A stretch of DNA of 64,000 nt from NCBI GenBank assembly GCA_046329195.1, contig JAXLVB010000001.1:372001-436000 (forward strand). The letters are read 5' to 3'. The notes under the pieces were generated by a model. It was not told the origin of the DNA and searched no databases. It worked only from the letters and a program-made list of their open reading frames with translations. The position numbers were made by a program, and so were the translations under genes. Position 1 is the first letter of the stretch; the number at the start of each line of letters is the position of its first letter. Origin of the DNA: JAXLVB01 sp046329195. GTDB lineage: Bacteria; Bacteroidota; Bacteroidia; Cytophagales; Spirosomataceae. Positions 25,444 through 34,348 of this stretch are shown here, piece after piece.

Positions 25444-26751
25444 ATGAAAACCAAAGGCTTACGTAAAAATAAAGTAAACATTGTCACCTTAGGATGTTCC
25501 AAAAATGTGGTGGATTCCGAAGTGATTTTCACTCAACTAAAAGGAAACGGGTATGACGTTACGCACGAAGCCAAGCGTGACGACGCCAATATCGTAGTTA
25601 TCAATACCTGCGGATTTATAGACAATGCCAAGCAAGAATCCATTGATACCATTTTGCGCTATGCCGATGCCAAAGAGCAAGGCGCAGTAGATAAAGTATA
25701 TGTAACAGGTTGCTTGTCACACCGCTACAAAGACGAACTGGAGGTTGAAATCCCGATGGTGGATGCTTGGTTTGGAACGAACGAGTTGCCCCGGTTACTC
25801 AAAACCCTCAAAGCAGACTACAAACACGAACTGGTGGGGGAGCGCCTACTGACAACCCCAGCGCACTACGCCTACCTAAAAATCGCCGAAGGCTGCGACC
25901 GCCCATGCAGTTTCTGCGCCATCCCACTGATGCGAGGTGGACACATCAGCCGCCCAATAGACGAGCTTATTACCGAAGCAAAATCCTTGGCACGCCGAGG
26001 CACCAAGGAGCTAATTTTAATAGCGCAAGACCTAACCTATTACGGATTAGATATTTATAAGAAACGAAACTTAGCTGAATTATTAGAACGCCTCTCCGAC
26101 GTAGAGGGCATCGACTGGATTCGTCTCCAATATGCGTATCCGTCAGGCTTTCCGTTAGACGTGCTGGATGTGATGGCGACTCGTCCTAACATCTGTAAGT
26201 ACTTGGATATGCCTCTCCAAACGGGTTCAACCGAACTACTCAAAATCATGCGCAGAGGTATCACTCGTGAAAAAACCGAAGCACTGATTGATACCATTCG
26301 CCAAAAGGTACCCGATATAGCTATACGTACTACTTTAATAGTTGGTCACCCAGGCGAAACAGAAGAGATGTACGAAGAAACGTATCGTTTTGTTGAAAAA
26401 ATGCGCTTTGACCGTTTGGGCGTATTCCAATATTCGCACGAAGACCAAACCCACTCGTTCACTATGAATGACGACGTTCCTGCCGAAACCAAGCAAGACC
26501 GTGCCGACGAAATCATGGAACTTCAACAAGGAATTTCGCAAGAACTAAACCTTCAGAAAGTAGGGAATACCTACAAAGTACTCTTTGACCGCAAAGAAGG
26601 AGGGTATTTTATAGGTCGCACCGAATTTGACTCTCCGGAGGTGGACAACGAAGTGCTCGTTTCGGCAAACCAATACGTACGACTAGGCGATTTTGCTACC
26701 GTCAAAATCACCAACGCCGAGGAGTTTGATTTGTACGGAGAATTGGTGTAG
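25444..26751 (+). CDS. rimO: Ribosomal protein S12 methylthiotransferase RimO (435 aa)
   Basis: Radical-SAM enzyme that adds a methylthio group to a conserved Asp of ribosomal protein S12. The N-terminal MTTase domain supplies the auxiliary-cluster cysteines (VTLGCSKNVVDSE, INTCGFIDNA, VTGCLSHRY). The radical-SAM triad is CDRPCSFC with IPLMRGGHISRP after it, and a TRAM-like C-terminal domain ends the protein. The ATG at 25444 starts at the conserved N-terminus; the frame extends 35 codons upstream without similarity and would overlap the promoter. It is convergent with the serine acetyltransferase gene, 5 bp away. Confidence 0.95.
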   Translation: MKTKGLRKNKVNIVTLGCSKNVVDSEVIFTQLKGNGYDVTHEAKRDDANIVVINTCGFIDNAKQESIDTILRYADAKEQGAVDKVYVTGCLSHRYKDELEVEIPMVDAWFGTNELPRLLKTLKADYKHELVGERLLTTPAHYAYLKIAEGCDRPCSFCAIPLMRGGHISRPIDELITEAKSLARRGTKELILIAQDLTYYGLDIYKKRNLAELLERLSDVEGIDWIRLQYAYPSGFPLDVLDVMATRPNICKYLDMPLQTGSTELLKIMRRGITREKTEALIDTIRQKVPDIAIRTTLIVGHPGETEEMYEETYRFVEKMRFDRLGVFQYSHEDQTHSFTMNDDVPAETKQDRADEIMELQQGISQELNLQKVGNTYKVLFDRKEGGYFIGRTEFDSPEVDNEVLVSANQYVRLGDFATVKITNAEEFDLYGELV

Positions 26752-26756
26752 GACGT

Positions 26757-27554
26757 TTATTCCAAAATTTTGACCTGCTCTTGGTGATAAATTTTAGTGT
26801 AGGGCGCTACACTCCGAGTAAGCCAAACGTTCCCGCCTACAATGCTATGGTGCCCAATAGAAGTTTCACCACCCAAAATGGTAGCTCCTGAATAAATCAC
26901 CACGTGGTCTTCTACTGTAGGGTGGCGTTTAAGCGAAGCCATTTCTTTACTGACCGACAAAGCCCCCAAAGTAACACCTTGATATAGCTTCACATGCTTT
27001 CCAATAACGGTAGTTTCGCCCACTACAATGCCAGTGCCATGGTCTATAAAGAAATATTCGTCAATTTCAGCGCCTGGGTGGATGTCAATACCTGTCTTGG
27101 AGTGAGCGTATTCGGTAAGTACTCGAGGTAATAATGGCACTTCGAGCCGATGAAGCACATGCGCCAAGCGGTAAAATGCAATAGCGTAAAACCCTGGATA
27201 AGCCCGTACAATTTCATATTCGCAGGTAGCGGCGGGGTCTCCCATCAGAATTGCCTTCAAGTCAGTATTGAGTAAGCGGTAGATTTCGGGCAATTGCTCC
27301 ATAAATTGCTTAGACACTACGGCAGCGTTGTCGTTAAGATGACGCTGCATAGACGACAAAAGGCTTGTCAGTTCCAATTCGATTTTCTCAAAAGCCAATC
27401 GCAAACTTCCTACCGAATCATAATGCTTCTTGGTTTGCTCTGGATAGAGTAATAACAGTGTTTTGGTCATTAACCGAGCCACCGACGAGGTGGCTGGGAA
27501 CGTTTCGGTAGAAGTATGTTTTTCTAAGAGGTTTTCAAGAAACTGCGTATTCAT
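26757..27554 (-). CDS. cysE: Serine O-acetyltransferase (265 aa)
   Basis: Transfers acetyl from acetyl-CoA to L-serine, the first step of cysteine synthesis. The C-terminal half is a left-handed beta-helix of hexapeptide repeats (GIDIHPGAEIDEYFFIDHGT, GIVVGETTVIGKHVKLYQGV, VVIYSGATILGGETSIG), with the catalytic-type His in DHGTGIVVGE and KRHPTVED. The N-terminal half is helical as in CysE. The ATG at 27554 or another 10 codons upstream could be the start. Cysteine synthase is encoded separately at 33464. Confidence 0.9.
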   Translation of the reverse strand: MNTQFLENLLEKHTSTETFPATSSVARLMTKTLLLLYPEQTKKHYDSVGSLRLAFEKIELELTSLLSSMQRHLNDNAAVVSKQFMEQLPEIYRLLNTDLKAILMGDPAATCEYEIVRAYPGFYAIAFYRLAHVLHRLEVPLLPRVLTEYAHSKTGIDIHPGAEIDEYFFIDHGTGIVVGETTVIGKHVKLYQGVTLGALSVSKEMASLKRHPTVEDHVVIYSGATILGGETSIGHHSIVGGNVWLTRSVAPYTKIYHQEQVKILE

Positions 27555-27722
27555 AGGGGCATAGATAAGTAAGTTCTTTATCAAACGACTTTACCACAAA
27601 ATGCGTTCCAAAAATCAGTGGATTACCTAAGCAATAGCTATTGGGCATCAGTAAAATAGCCCCACGTATCCCCACTCCCAAGCTGAAGTAAAAACGTGAT
27701 TGTAGAAATTTTTTTTTCTTTT

Positions 27723-27753
27723 TTTGAATTGCAAAATCAATCCTCTATATTTG
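27723..27753 (+). promoter_or_regulatory. Bacteroidota housekeeping promoter of rplM
   Basis: -33 TTTG at 27723-27726, 19-nt spacer, -7 TATATTTG at 27746-27753; this matches the TTTG/TAnnTTTG consensus. The start is expected near 27760, which places the leader hairpin at the very 5' end of the transcript. Confidence 0.75.
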
Positions 27754-27760
27754 CACTCCC

Positions 27761-27795
27761 ATTTTCAGCGACGATGCCCGTATGTCCTTGAAAAT
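27761..27795 (+). promoter_or_regulatory. rplM mRNA leader hairpin (ribosomal-protein leader candidate)
   Basis: ATTTTCA (27761-27767) pairs with TGAAAAT (27789-27795); an inner GAC/GTC pair encloses GATGCCCGTAT. It starts at the predicted transcript start, 33 nt before the GTG of rplM. Ribosomal leaders for L13 have been proposed in Bacteroidia (recalled family 'L13-Bacteroidia'); I cannot test the match here. Confidence 0.5.
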
Positions 27796-27827
27796 TAGGT
27801 GAAAAACATTCAAATCGAACTATCATC

Positions 27828-28271
27828 GTGGATACGTTAAGCTACAAAACCATCTCGGCCAATGCCGCAACAGTTCAAAAAGACTGGATTGTTGTTAATG
27901 CTGAAGGTGCCGTGTTAGGTCGTCTGACGAGTCAAATCGCTAAAATTCTCCGTGGAAAGCATAAGCCAAGCTTTACCCCTCACGTGGACTGTGGCGATAA
28001 TGTAATCGTTATTAACGCCGAAAAAATCCGCCTTACTGGCAATAAATTGACAGACAAAGTGTACACTCGTCATACAGGTCACCCTGGTGGACAGCGCTTT
28101 GCAACCCCAAGAGAATTGCTAAGTAAGCATCCAGAGCGCATCATTGAGCATGCTGTAAAAGGCATGTTGCCTAAAAATCGTTTGGGTCGTCGTTTGTTTA
28201 CTAACCTTCATGTATATGCAGGAGGCGAGCATCCGCACGCAGCGCAACAACCTAAAGAAATTAAGTTATAA
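27828..28271 (+). CDS. rplM: 50S ribosomal protein L13 (147 aa)
   Basis: The start is the GTG at 27828 (MDTLSYKTISANAATVQKDW). The L13 core is plain: VVNAEGAVLGRLTSQIAKIL, RGKHKPSFTPHVDCGDNV, VKGMLPKNRLGRRLF and NLHVYAGGEHPHAAQQP. It is the first gene of the rplM-rpsI-rpsB-tsf series, as in many bacteria, and follows a strong promoter and a leader hairpin that may mediate autogenous control. Confidence 0.97.
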   Translation: MDTLSYKTISANAATVQKDWIVVNAEGAVLGRLTSQIAKILRGKHKPSFTPHVDCGDNVIVINAEKIRLTGNKLTDKVYTRHTGHPGGQRFATPRELLSKHPERIIEHAVKGMLPKNRLGRRLFTNLHVYAGGEHPHAAQQPKEIKL

Positions 28272-28327
28272 ACAAGTGACAGGTTACAGGCTCTACCGCT
28301 TGAAACTTAAAACCTGAAACCAATAAA

Positions 28328-28717
28328 ATGGCAGAAGTAATCAACACCATAGGCAGACGTAAAACTTCGGTAGCTCGTATCTATGTCCAACCTGGTAAAG
28401 GCGATATCGTGGTGAACGGCCGTGACTACAAGGAATACTTCCCAACCGAAGTACTCCAAATCATTTTGAATCAGCCTTTTACATCTACCAATACCGTCGG
28501 TGCATACGACGTAAAAGTAAATGTAGATGGAGGTGGTACTACGGGTCAGGCTGAGGCCATCCGTATGGCAATCTCACGTGCATTGAGCGAAATGAACGCC
28601 GAAAACCGTCCTTCGTTGAAAAAAGCAGGTTTCCTTACTCGTGACGACCGTATGGTTGAGCGTAAGAAACCAGGCCGTCGCAAGGCACGTCGTCGTTTCC
28701 AATTCTCGAAACGTTAA
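28328..28717 (+). CDS. rpsI: 30S ribosomal protein S9 (129 aa)
   Basis: S9 features: IGRRKTSVARIYVQPG at the N-terminus, GGGTTGQAEAIRMAISRAL in the middle, and the basic tail KKPGRRKARRRFQFSKR that reaches the P-site tRNA. It lies 56 bp after rplM and is co-transcribed with it. Confidence 0.97.
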   Translation: MAEVINTIGRRKTSVARIYVQPGKGDIVVNGRDYKEYFPTEVLQIILNQPFTSTNTVGAYDVKVNVDGGGTTGQAEAIRMAISRALSEMNAENRPSLKKAGFLTRDDRMVERKKPGRRKARRRFQFSKR

Positions 28718-28807
28718 TCGTTCCGTTTGCAAATTTGGAGGATGGAATCATTTGGAAGTTATATTTCAGACGAGTCCATTTCAACTTTTCCAACTCATAA
28801 TGTCCAG

Positions 28808-28835
28808 ACAGCACTTGCCGATGCCGATGTGCTGT
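28808..28835 (+). promoter_or_regulatory. Hairpin in the rpsB leader
   Basis: ACAGCAC (28808-28814) pairs perfectly with GTGCTGT (28829-28835), with a 14-nt loop TTGCCGATGCCGAT. It sits in the 174-nt rpsI-rpsB gap, 56 nt before the rpsB start, with no T-run, so it is more likely a regulatory leader structure than a terminator. A partial promoter (TTTG, 22 nt, TATATTTC) lies just upstream near 28737-28770. Confidence 0.45.
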
Positions 28836-28891
28836 GCTGCATAGTTCTATTTTTTCAATCCACAAAAGTCTGATATAATCAGACAACTGCA

Positions 28892-29695
28892 ATGGCACAA
28901 TTAGAATACAAAGACCTGCTCGACGCAGGCGTTCACTTTGGTCACTTAACTCGTAAGTGGGACCCCCGTATGGCACCGTATATCTTCATGGAGAAAAACG
29001 GTATCCATATCATTGACCTAAACAAATCATTGGCTTGTTTAGACGAGGCTTCTAACGCCCTCAAAACTATTGTACGCTCAGGCCGCAAGGTGATGTTTGT
29101 TGCTACCAAAAAACAAGCACAAGAAATCGTTGCAGAAGAAGCACGTCGCCTTAAAATGCCTTACGTAACCGACCGTTGGCTGGGTGGTATGTTGACTAAC
29201 TTCAAAACGATTCGGGAATCATTGAAAAAAATGACTCGTCTCGAAAAAATGTTGAAAGACGAAACCACTACCAAAAATATTGCAAAGCGTGAGCGCTTGA
29301 TGCTTCAGCGTGAAAAAGACAAATTAGAGCGTGTATTGGGTGGCGTGTCAGACTTGACTCGTTTGCCAGCAGCCTTATTTGTCGTGGACGTAAAGCGTGA
29401 GCACTTGGCTGTTTCTGAAGCAAAACGGTTAGGTATTCCTGTATTTGCTATGTGCGATACCAACTCAAACCCTGAAGCGGTGGATTTTCCAATCCCAGCA
29501 AACGACGATGCCTACAAATCAATCAGTCTGATTACATTGGCCGTTGGTAAAGCAATTGAAGAAGGTTTGTTGGAGCGCAAGCAAGATAAAGACGATGCCC
29601 GCCTGCATGAAGAAGAAGAAGCGAAGCGTACAGAAGATACAGAAGAAGTAGTAACTGTACCCGTAGTGACAGCAGCAAACGAAGACGAAGCATAA
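28892..29695 (+). CDS. rpsB: 30S ribosomal protein S2 (267 aa)
   Basis: S2 hallmarks: LLDAGVHFGHLTRKWDPRMA, IIDLNKSLACLDEA, VMFVATKKQAQEIV, DRWLGGMLTNFKTIRESLKK and DTNSNPEAVDFPIPANDDA. An acidic C-terminal extension (EEEEAKRTEDTEEVV) follows residue 235, as in other Bacteroidota. Next in order is tsf. Confidence 0.97.
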   Translation: MAQLEYKDLLDAGVHFGHLTRKWDPRMAPYIFMEKNGIHIIDLNKSLACLDEASNALKTIVRSGRKVMFVATKKQAQEIVAEEARRLKMPYVTDRWLGGMLTNFKTIRESLKKMTRLEKMLKDETTTKNIAKRERLMLQREKDKLERVLGGVSDLTRLPAALFVVDVKREHLAVSEAKRLGIPVFAMCDTNSNPEAVDFPIPANDDAYKSISLITLAVGKAIEEGLLERKQDKDDARLHEEEEAKRTEDTEEVVTVPVVTAANEDEA

Positions 29696-29725
29696 TCTCA
29701 GATGATATATTGTCGCTAATCATAA

Positions 29726-29756
29726 GAATAGCCCATAGTTCATCTGTGGGCTATTC
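29726..29756 (+). terminator. Hairpin between rpsB and tsf
   Basis: 13-bp stem (29726-29738 with 29744-29756, one G-T wobble) and 5-nt loop, starting 30 nt after rpsB. There is no T-run, so termination is probably partial, or the hairpin serves mRNA processing or stability. Confidence 0.5.
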
Positions 29757-29837
29757 GATTTAAAGACTATATCGCCTTCCAAATCAACTTATATAAAATC
29801 AAAAATCCCGTTACGGGAACGAAATCTACAAACAATC

Positions 29838-30677
29838 ATGGCTGCAATTACTGCAAGTGACGTAAACAAACTCCGCCAGATGACAGGCGCCGGTATGATG
29901 GATTGTAAAAAAGCATTGACCGAAGCTGATGGCGACTTTGAAAAAGCAATTGATATTCTTCGTAAACAAGGCCAAAAAGTAGCTGCAAAACGTGCAGATA
30001 ACGCTACCTCTGAAGGTCTTGTATTGATTAGCGTAAGTGCTGATGGTACTAATGGTAAATTGGTAGCATTAGCCTGCGAAACCGAGCCAGTTTCTAAAGT
30101 GGCTGATTTCCAGAACCTTGCTCAGGTGATTTTGGAAGCAGCCGTAGCTAATAGCCCAGCCGATAAAGACGGTTTGTTGGCACTGACCTTGGTAGATGGC
30201 CGTTCTGTACAAGAGGCTATCACCGAATTGATTGGTAAAATCGGTGAAAAATTAGACATCATCGGTTACGCTGACGTAACGGGTGAGCAAGTGATTTCAT
30301 ACGTCCACTCCAACAACAAATTGGGCGTATTGGTATCGTTAGTAAGCATCAATGGTGCCGACGTAACCGAAGTAGGTAAAGATATCGCTATGCAAATTGC
30401 TGCTATGAAGCCAGTAGCATTGGATCGTACAGGTGTAGATGCCAGCATCATTGAGCGTGAAATCGAAATTGGTAAAGAACAAGCTCGTGCCGAAGGTAAG
30501 CCAGAAGCGATGCTTGAGAAAATTGCAATGGGTAAATTGGAGCGTTTTTACAAAGACAATACCTTGTTGGCTCAACAATTTGTAAAAGACAGCAGTATGA
30601 CCATCGCTCAATTGTTAGAAAAAACCAGCAAAGGCTTGACAGTAAAAGAATTCAAGCGAATTGGTATTGGTCAATAA
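29838..30677 (+). CDS. tsf: Elongation factor Ts (279 aa)
   Basis: GDP/GTP exchange factor for EF-Tu. The N-terminal UBA-like domain has VNKLRQMTGAGMMDCKKAL. The core motifs follow: LVALACETEPVSKVADFQNL, HSNNKLGVLVSLVSIN, IAMQIAAMKPVALDR and the C-terminal LLEKTSKGLTVKEFKRIGIG. It is followed directly by a strong terminator. Confidence 0.97.
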   Translation: MAAITASDVNKLRQMTGAGMMDCKKALTEADGDFEKAIDILRKQGQKVAAKRADNATSEGLVLISVSADGTNGKLVALACETEPVSKVADFQNLAQVILEAAVANSPADKDGLLALTLVDGRSVQEAITELIGKIGEKLDIIGYADVTGEQVISYVHSNNKLGVLVSLVSINGADVTEVGKDIAMQIAAMKPVALDRTGVDASIIEREIEIGKEQARAEGKPEAMLEKIAMGKLERFYKDNTLLAQQFVKDSSMTIAQLLEKTSKGLTVKEFKRIGIGQ

Positions 30678-30697
30678 GCCGTTTGACTGATAAAATA

Positions 30698-30738
30698 AAT
30701 CAAAAAACCCACACCCGATGAGTGTGGGTTTTTTGATT
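30698..30738. terminator. Strong terminator after tsf
   Basis: Perfect 17-bp stem (30698-30714 and 30722-30738) around a 7-nt loop CCGATGA. The G/C part CCCACAC/GTGTGGG is flanked by A6 and T6 tracts, so it terminates on either strand. Confidence 0.92.
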
Positions 30739-31018
30739 CGACTTGAATAGTTATAATAGCCGAAAAACACGACCCACGTAGCAAAACCCCAAACTTGGTA
30801 TCTACATCAGAGTTACCGTTCAATAACTTTCAATATAAATACAATAGTTTTACAAGCATTTGTATTTATTATTTTCCAAAATCCATTATCTTGCCTATTA
30901 TTAAGAACTTATTGAAAAGATTTTTTTGAATTTGCATATACTTTTTGCAATTCACATCGTATAAAGAGTAAATAGAAGTAAGGATAATTATCAATTTGTA
31001 TAGGCACTGTGCTTTTGA

Positions 31019-32029
31019 ATGAAGAATCAACTATTTACTGCCGATGCTCCCTCGCTGGTAGCACACCATTTTAGGAGTAAGCTCTCGACCGAAAAAAAAG
31101 CACTGGTTATTGCAGGATATGACTATTTTTTGCAAAAAGCAGACCTCCAGCGGTTGCTCAAAAAATACCAAGAAGTCTTGTTGATACCAGAACAACCGTA
31201 TTCGGAATTGAATTTGGCAGAAAAAGTATTGTACTTCTTGAAAGAATCCGAAACGCTGCATTTGGTCCTGCCCAATAATTCGCTGTTACGCCCAGAGCCG
31301 TTGATTCGGTTTGTGAAGCACCTTCATCAGCAAATCGTCGTCACCTCAATAGATGATTTTTGTGTTTCACAACTACAGAAAGTATATGTACCAGCGATTC
31401 CACATACACCATACTTAGAAATAGATTGGCTTGAACAACCCCCTAAGTGGGTTGGGATGATCAAGCGGTTTTCAGATGTGGTAACATCGCTTCTTTTGAT
31501 TGTACTAAGTTCGCCGTTATGGATACTAAGTGCCATCAAGATTGCATCAGAATCGCCAGGAAGGGTTTTTTATACACAAAAACGCTTGGGCAAACGAAAC
31601 AAAGAGTTTGTAATGGTCAAATTTCGGTCAATGTTTCCCAACGCCGAAGCCAACGGAGCCGTGTTCTCGAAAAAAAATGACCGCAGAGCCTTTAAATACG
31701 GCTCATTTATGCGAATTACTCGCATAGACGAGCTACCGCAGTTAATTAACGTACTCAAGGGCGATTTGTCACTGGTAGGGCCACGCCCGGAACGTAAAGT
31801 ATTTGTGGAGCAGTTCAGAGAAGAAATGCCTCACTATGACTTTCGGAGTGTGGTGAAGCCAGGGATTTCAGGATATGCCCAAATTGCCTATCCGTATGGT
31901 ATCGGAGCAAAAGACGCCCGTCATAAGCTCATGTACGACCTCTACTATATCAAGCACTGGAGCATTGGTTTGGAGCTAAGTATTATGTTCCGCACCATCG
32001 TTACCATTCTTTCTAAGCAAGGGCGTTAA
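31019..32029 (+). CDS. Exopolysaccharide-type sugar transferase (336 aa)
   Basis: The C-terminal 195 residues are a bacterial sugar transferase (WcaJ/PglC-like phosphoglycosyl transferase) domain. A membrane segment (about 158-180, VVTSLLLIVLSSPLWILSAI) precedes PGRVFYTQKRLGKRNKEFVM, VKFRSM, the active-site region RITRIDELPQLINVLKGDLS with LVGPRPE, and VKPGISGYAQ. Such enzymes load the first sugar phosphate onto undecaprenyl phosphate. The N-terminal 140 residues are soluble-looking and lack the multi-helix part of long WcaJ proteins. No other polysaccharide genes adjoin it. Confidence 0.88.
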   Translation: MKNQLFTADAPSLVAHHFRSKLSTEKKALVIAGYDYFLQKADLQRLLKKYQEVLLIPEQPYSELNLAEKVLYFLKESETLHLVLPNNSLLRPEPLIRFVKHLHQQIVVTSIDDFCVSQLQKVYVPAIPHTPYLEIDWLEQPPKWVGMIKRFSDVVTSLLLIVLSSPLWILSAIKIASESPGRVFYTQKRLGKRNKEFVMVKFRSMFPNAEANGAVFSKKNDRRAFKYGSFMRITRIDELPQLINVLKGDLSLVGPRPERKVFVEQFREEMPHYDFRSVVKPGISGYAQIAYPYGIGAKDARHKLMYDLYYIKHWSIGLELSIMFRTIVTILSKQGR

Positions 32030-32090
32030 GCCCACGGTAACAAACTACGCCAAAATTATTACCTTCGAGGCGTTATTGATTTCGTTTGTT

Positions 32091-33356
32091 ATGACCGACG
32101 TCGTGTTTTTATTGATAGGTATTGCGCTTGGCGGCTTTGTTGGCTGGCTGACTGGGCGCTCCAAACAAGACATTGGGTTAAGCTTAGCTCAAAGCCAGTT
32201 TCAAAACACACAGCAAGAACTTCAAAAAACGCAACAACTGCTCGAAAAAGAGCGATTACTTACCCTAGAGCAAACTCGGCAGATTGCTTCGCTCGAAGCT
32301 GACTATCGCAATTTAGAGGATCAACTTCAGCACCAGAAAGAAGAACTCACACTACAGTTTAAGAGTTTAGCAAACGACCTACTCGAAGAAAAAAGTAAGC
32401 GTTTTACAGAACAAAATCGCCTTCAGATTGACCAGATTTTATCGCCACTTAGCCAGAAAATCCAACAGTTTGAACAAAAAGTAGATACCACTTACCGAGA
32501 AGAACTTCGAGACAAAGCCAGCCTACTAAGCGAAGTGAAACGCCTGCATGATTTGAGCCTACGCCTCAGTGATGAGGCACAACATCTGACGAAGGCGCTC
32601 AAGGGCGATACCAAGCAGCAGGGCAATTGGGGCGAGGTGATTTTGGAGAAAGTATTGGAGCGCAGTGGGTTGACTAATGGTGTGGAGTATCGTACCCAAG
32701 TAGTGAGCCGTGGGATTGCTGGCGATTTGATAAAACCAGATGTAATTGTGTATTTGCCCGACAACAAGCACCTGGTGATTGATGCCAAAGTGTCATTATT
32801 GGCTTATGAGCAATTTGTAAATGCCGAAGATGATACCAACCGCCAGCAGGCCATACGAGCGCATTTGGCTTCGGTACGAGCTCACGTACGAATCTTGGCA
32901 GACAAAGACTATTATGCGGCAGATAACTTAATTTCGCCCGATTTTACGATGTTGTTTATGCCTATTGAGGCGGCATTTAGTAGTGCTATTCAACACGATG
33001 CAGAGTTATTCAACTTTGCGTGGGACAAACGTATCGTTTTGGTGAGTCCCACTACTTTGTTAGCGACATTACGAACGGTATCGAGTATCTGGAAGTTTGA
33101 AAAGCAAAGTAAAAATGCTATTGAAATAGCCCGGTTGGGTGGCGAAATGTACGATAAGTTTGAGGGTTTTGTGAAAGACCTTCAAAAAATAGGCGATACC
33201 CTCAAAGGTTCGCAGTCGGCCTACGACGAGGCTGTAAAAAAACTGGCCGAGGGGCGTGGAAATTTGATAAAAACAGCCGAAAAACTCAAAAACTTAGGAG
33301 CCAGGGCAACCAAAGATTTACCCAAAGCATGGATAGAAAAGGGAGAAGAGGAATAA
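32091..33356 (+). CDS. rmuC: DNA recombination protein RmuC (421 aa)
   Basis: One N-terminal helix (VVFLLIGIALGGFVGWLTG), a coiled coil (about 30-130), and the RmuC core: KQQGNWGEVILEKVLERSGL, YLPDNKHLVIDAKVSLLAYE, DFTMLFMPIEAAFSSAI and VLVSPTTLLATLRTVSSIWK. RmuC limits inversions at short inverted repeats and is a predicted nuclease-fold protein. The ATG at 32091 is preferred over a TTG five codons upstream. Confidence 0.93.
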   Translation: MTDVVFLLIGIALGGFVGWLTGRSKQDIGLSLAQSQFQNTQQELQKTQQLLEKERLLTLEQTRQIASLEADYRNLEDQLQHQKEELTLQFKSLANDLLEEKSKRFTEQNRLQIDQILSPLSQKIQQFEQKVDTTYREELRDKASLLSEVKRLHDLSLRLSDEAQHLTKALKGDTKQQGNWGEVILEKVLERSGLTNGVEYRTQVVSRGIAGDLIKPDVIVYLPDNKHLVIDAKVSLLAYEQFVNAEDDTNRQQAIRAHLASVRAHVRILADKDYYAADNLISPDFTMLFMPIEAAFSSAIQHDAELFNFAWDKRIVLVSPTTLLATLRTVSSIWKFEKQSKNAIEIARLGGEMYDKFEGFVKDLQKIGDTLKGSQSAYDEAVKKLAEGRGNLIKTAEKLKNLGARATKDLPKAWIEKGEEE

Positions 33357-33463
33357 GCAGGACTTGGGTATTAAGGCATTACGGAGTTTCTTAGCTACAA
33401 AATGAAATTTTTGGAATCTTTGCCTCAAAAATCTGTTTACTCTATCGTATAAGCATATATTAC

Positions 33464-34348
33464 ATGGCAACTTTACTGGACTTTGTGGGCAATACGCCGC
33501 TTGTTGAGATAACTCGTTTGAATCCTAACCCTCGTGTAACATTATTGGCCAAGTTAGAAGGTCATAACCCAGGCGGCAGTGTAAAAGACCGAGCTGCGTA
33601 CGGGATGATTAAGGGAGCCGTTGAGCGAGGCGAAATTACACCCGGTATTAAGCTCATTGAAGCCACCAGTGGAAACACTGGCATTGCCTTAGCTATGATT
33701 GCTCGGCTGTATGACATTGATATAGAATTAGTTATGCCCGAAAACTCGACTCGTGAGCGGGTACTTACCATGGAGGCTTTTGGAGCGAAAGTCACGCTCA
33801 CCCCAGCCGAAGGAGGCATAGAAGCCTCTCGTGACTACGCCGACGCTAAGGTGGCCGAAGGCGGCTATATGATGCTCAATCAGTTTGCGAATCCAGATAA
33901 TTTTTGGGCGCATTATCGCTCTACAGGACCTGAAATCTGGCGAGATACCGAAGGCTCTATCACGCATTTTGTGAGCTCAATGGGTACCACAGGTACTATC
34001 ATGGGGACCTCTCGTTTTCTGAAAGAACAAAATTCAGCCATTCAGATTGTAGGCTGCCAACCAACCGAGAACTCGAAAATACCCGGTATTCGCCGCTGGC
34101 CCGTTGAATATTTACCTAAAATCTATGACCCCTCTCGGGTGGATCGCATCATGGATATTGCTGAAGCAGATGCCCGTCACATGGCCAACGAGCTGGCTAA
34201 GGTCGAGGGGATTTTTGGAGGCATGAGTAGTGGTGGTGCTGCTTCGGCAGCCATTAAACTGGCCAGCGAAATCGAGTCGGGTGTGATTGTCTTCATTGTC
34301 TGTGACCGAGGCGACAGGTACCTATCCAGCGATTTGTTTGGAGCCTAA
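33464..34348 (+). CDS. cysM: Cysteine synthase B (O-acetylserine sulfhydrylase) (294 aa)
   Basis: PLP-dependent enzyme making cysteine from O-acetylserine and sulfide or thiosulfate. LLAKLEGHNPGGSVKDRAAY holds the PLP lysine, ATSGNTGIALAM the substrate loop, and SMGTTGTIMGTSRFL the phosphate-binding loop. The ending CDRGDRYLSSDLF matches CysM. The short C-terminus (294 aa against about 310 for CysK) supports the B form. Its last 4 bp overlap the convergent pseudouridine synthase gene. It works downstream of the serine acetyltransferase at 26757. Confidence 0.93.
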   Translation: MATLLDFVGNTPLVEITRLNPNPRVTLLAKLEGHNPGGSVKDRAAYGMIKGAVERGEITPGIKLIEATSGNTGIALAMIARLYDIDIELVMPENSTRERVLTMEAFGAKVTLTPAEGGIEASRDYADAKVAEGGYMMLNQFANPDNFWAHYRSTGPEIWRDTEGSITHFVSSMGTTGTIMGTSRFLKEQNSAIQIVGCQPTENSKIPGIRRWPVEYLPKIYDPSRVDRIMDIAEADARHMANELAKVEGIFGGMSSGGAASAAIKLASEIESGVIVFIVCDRGDRYLSSDLFGA

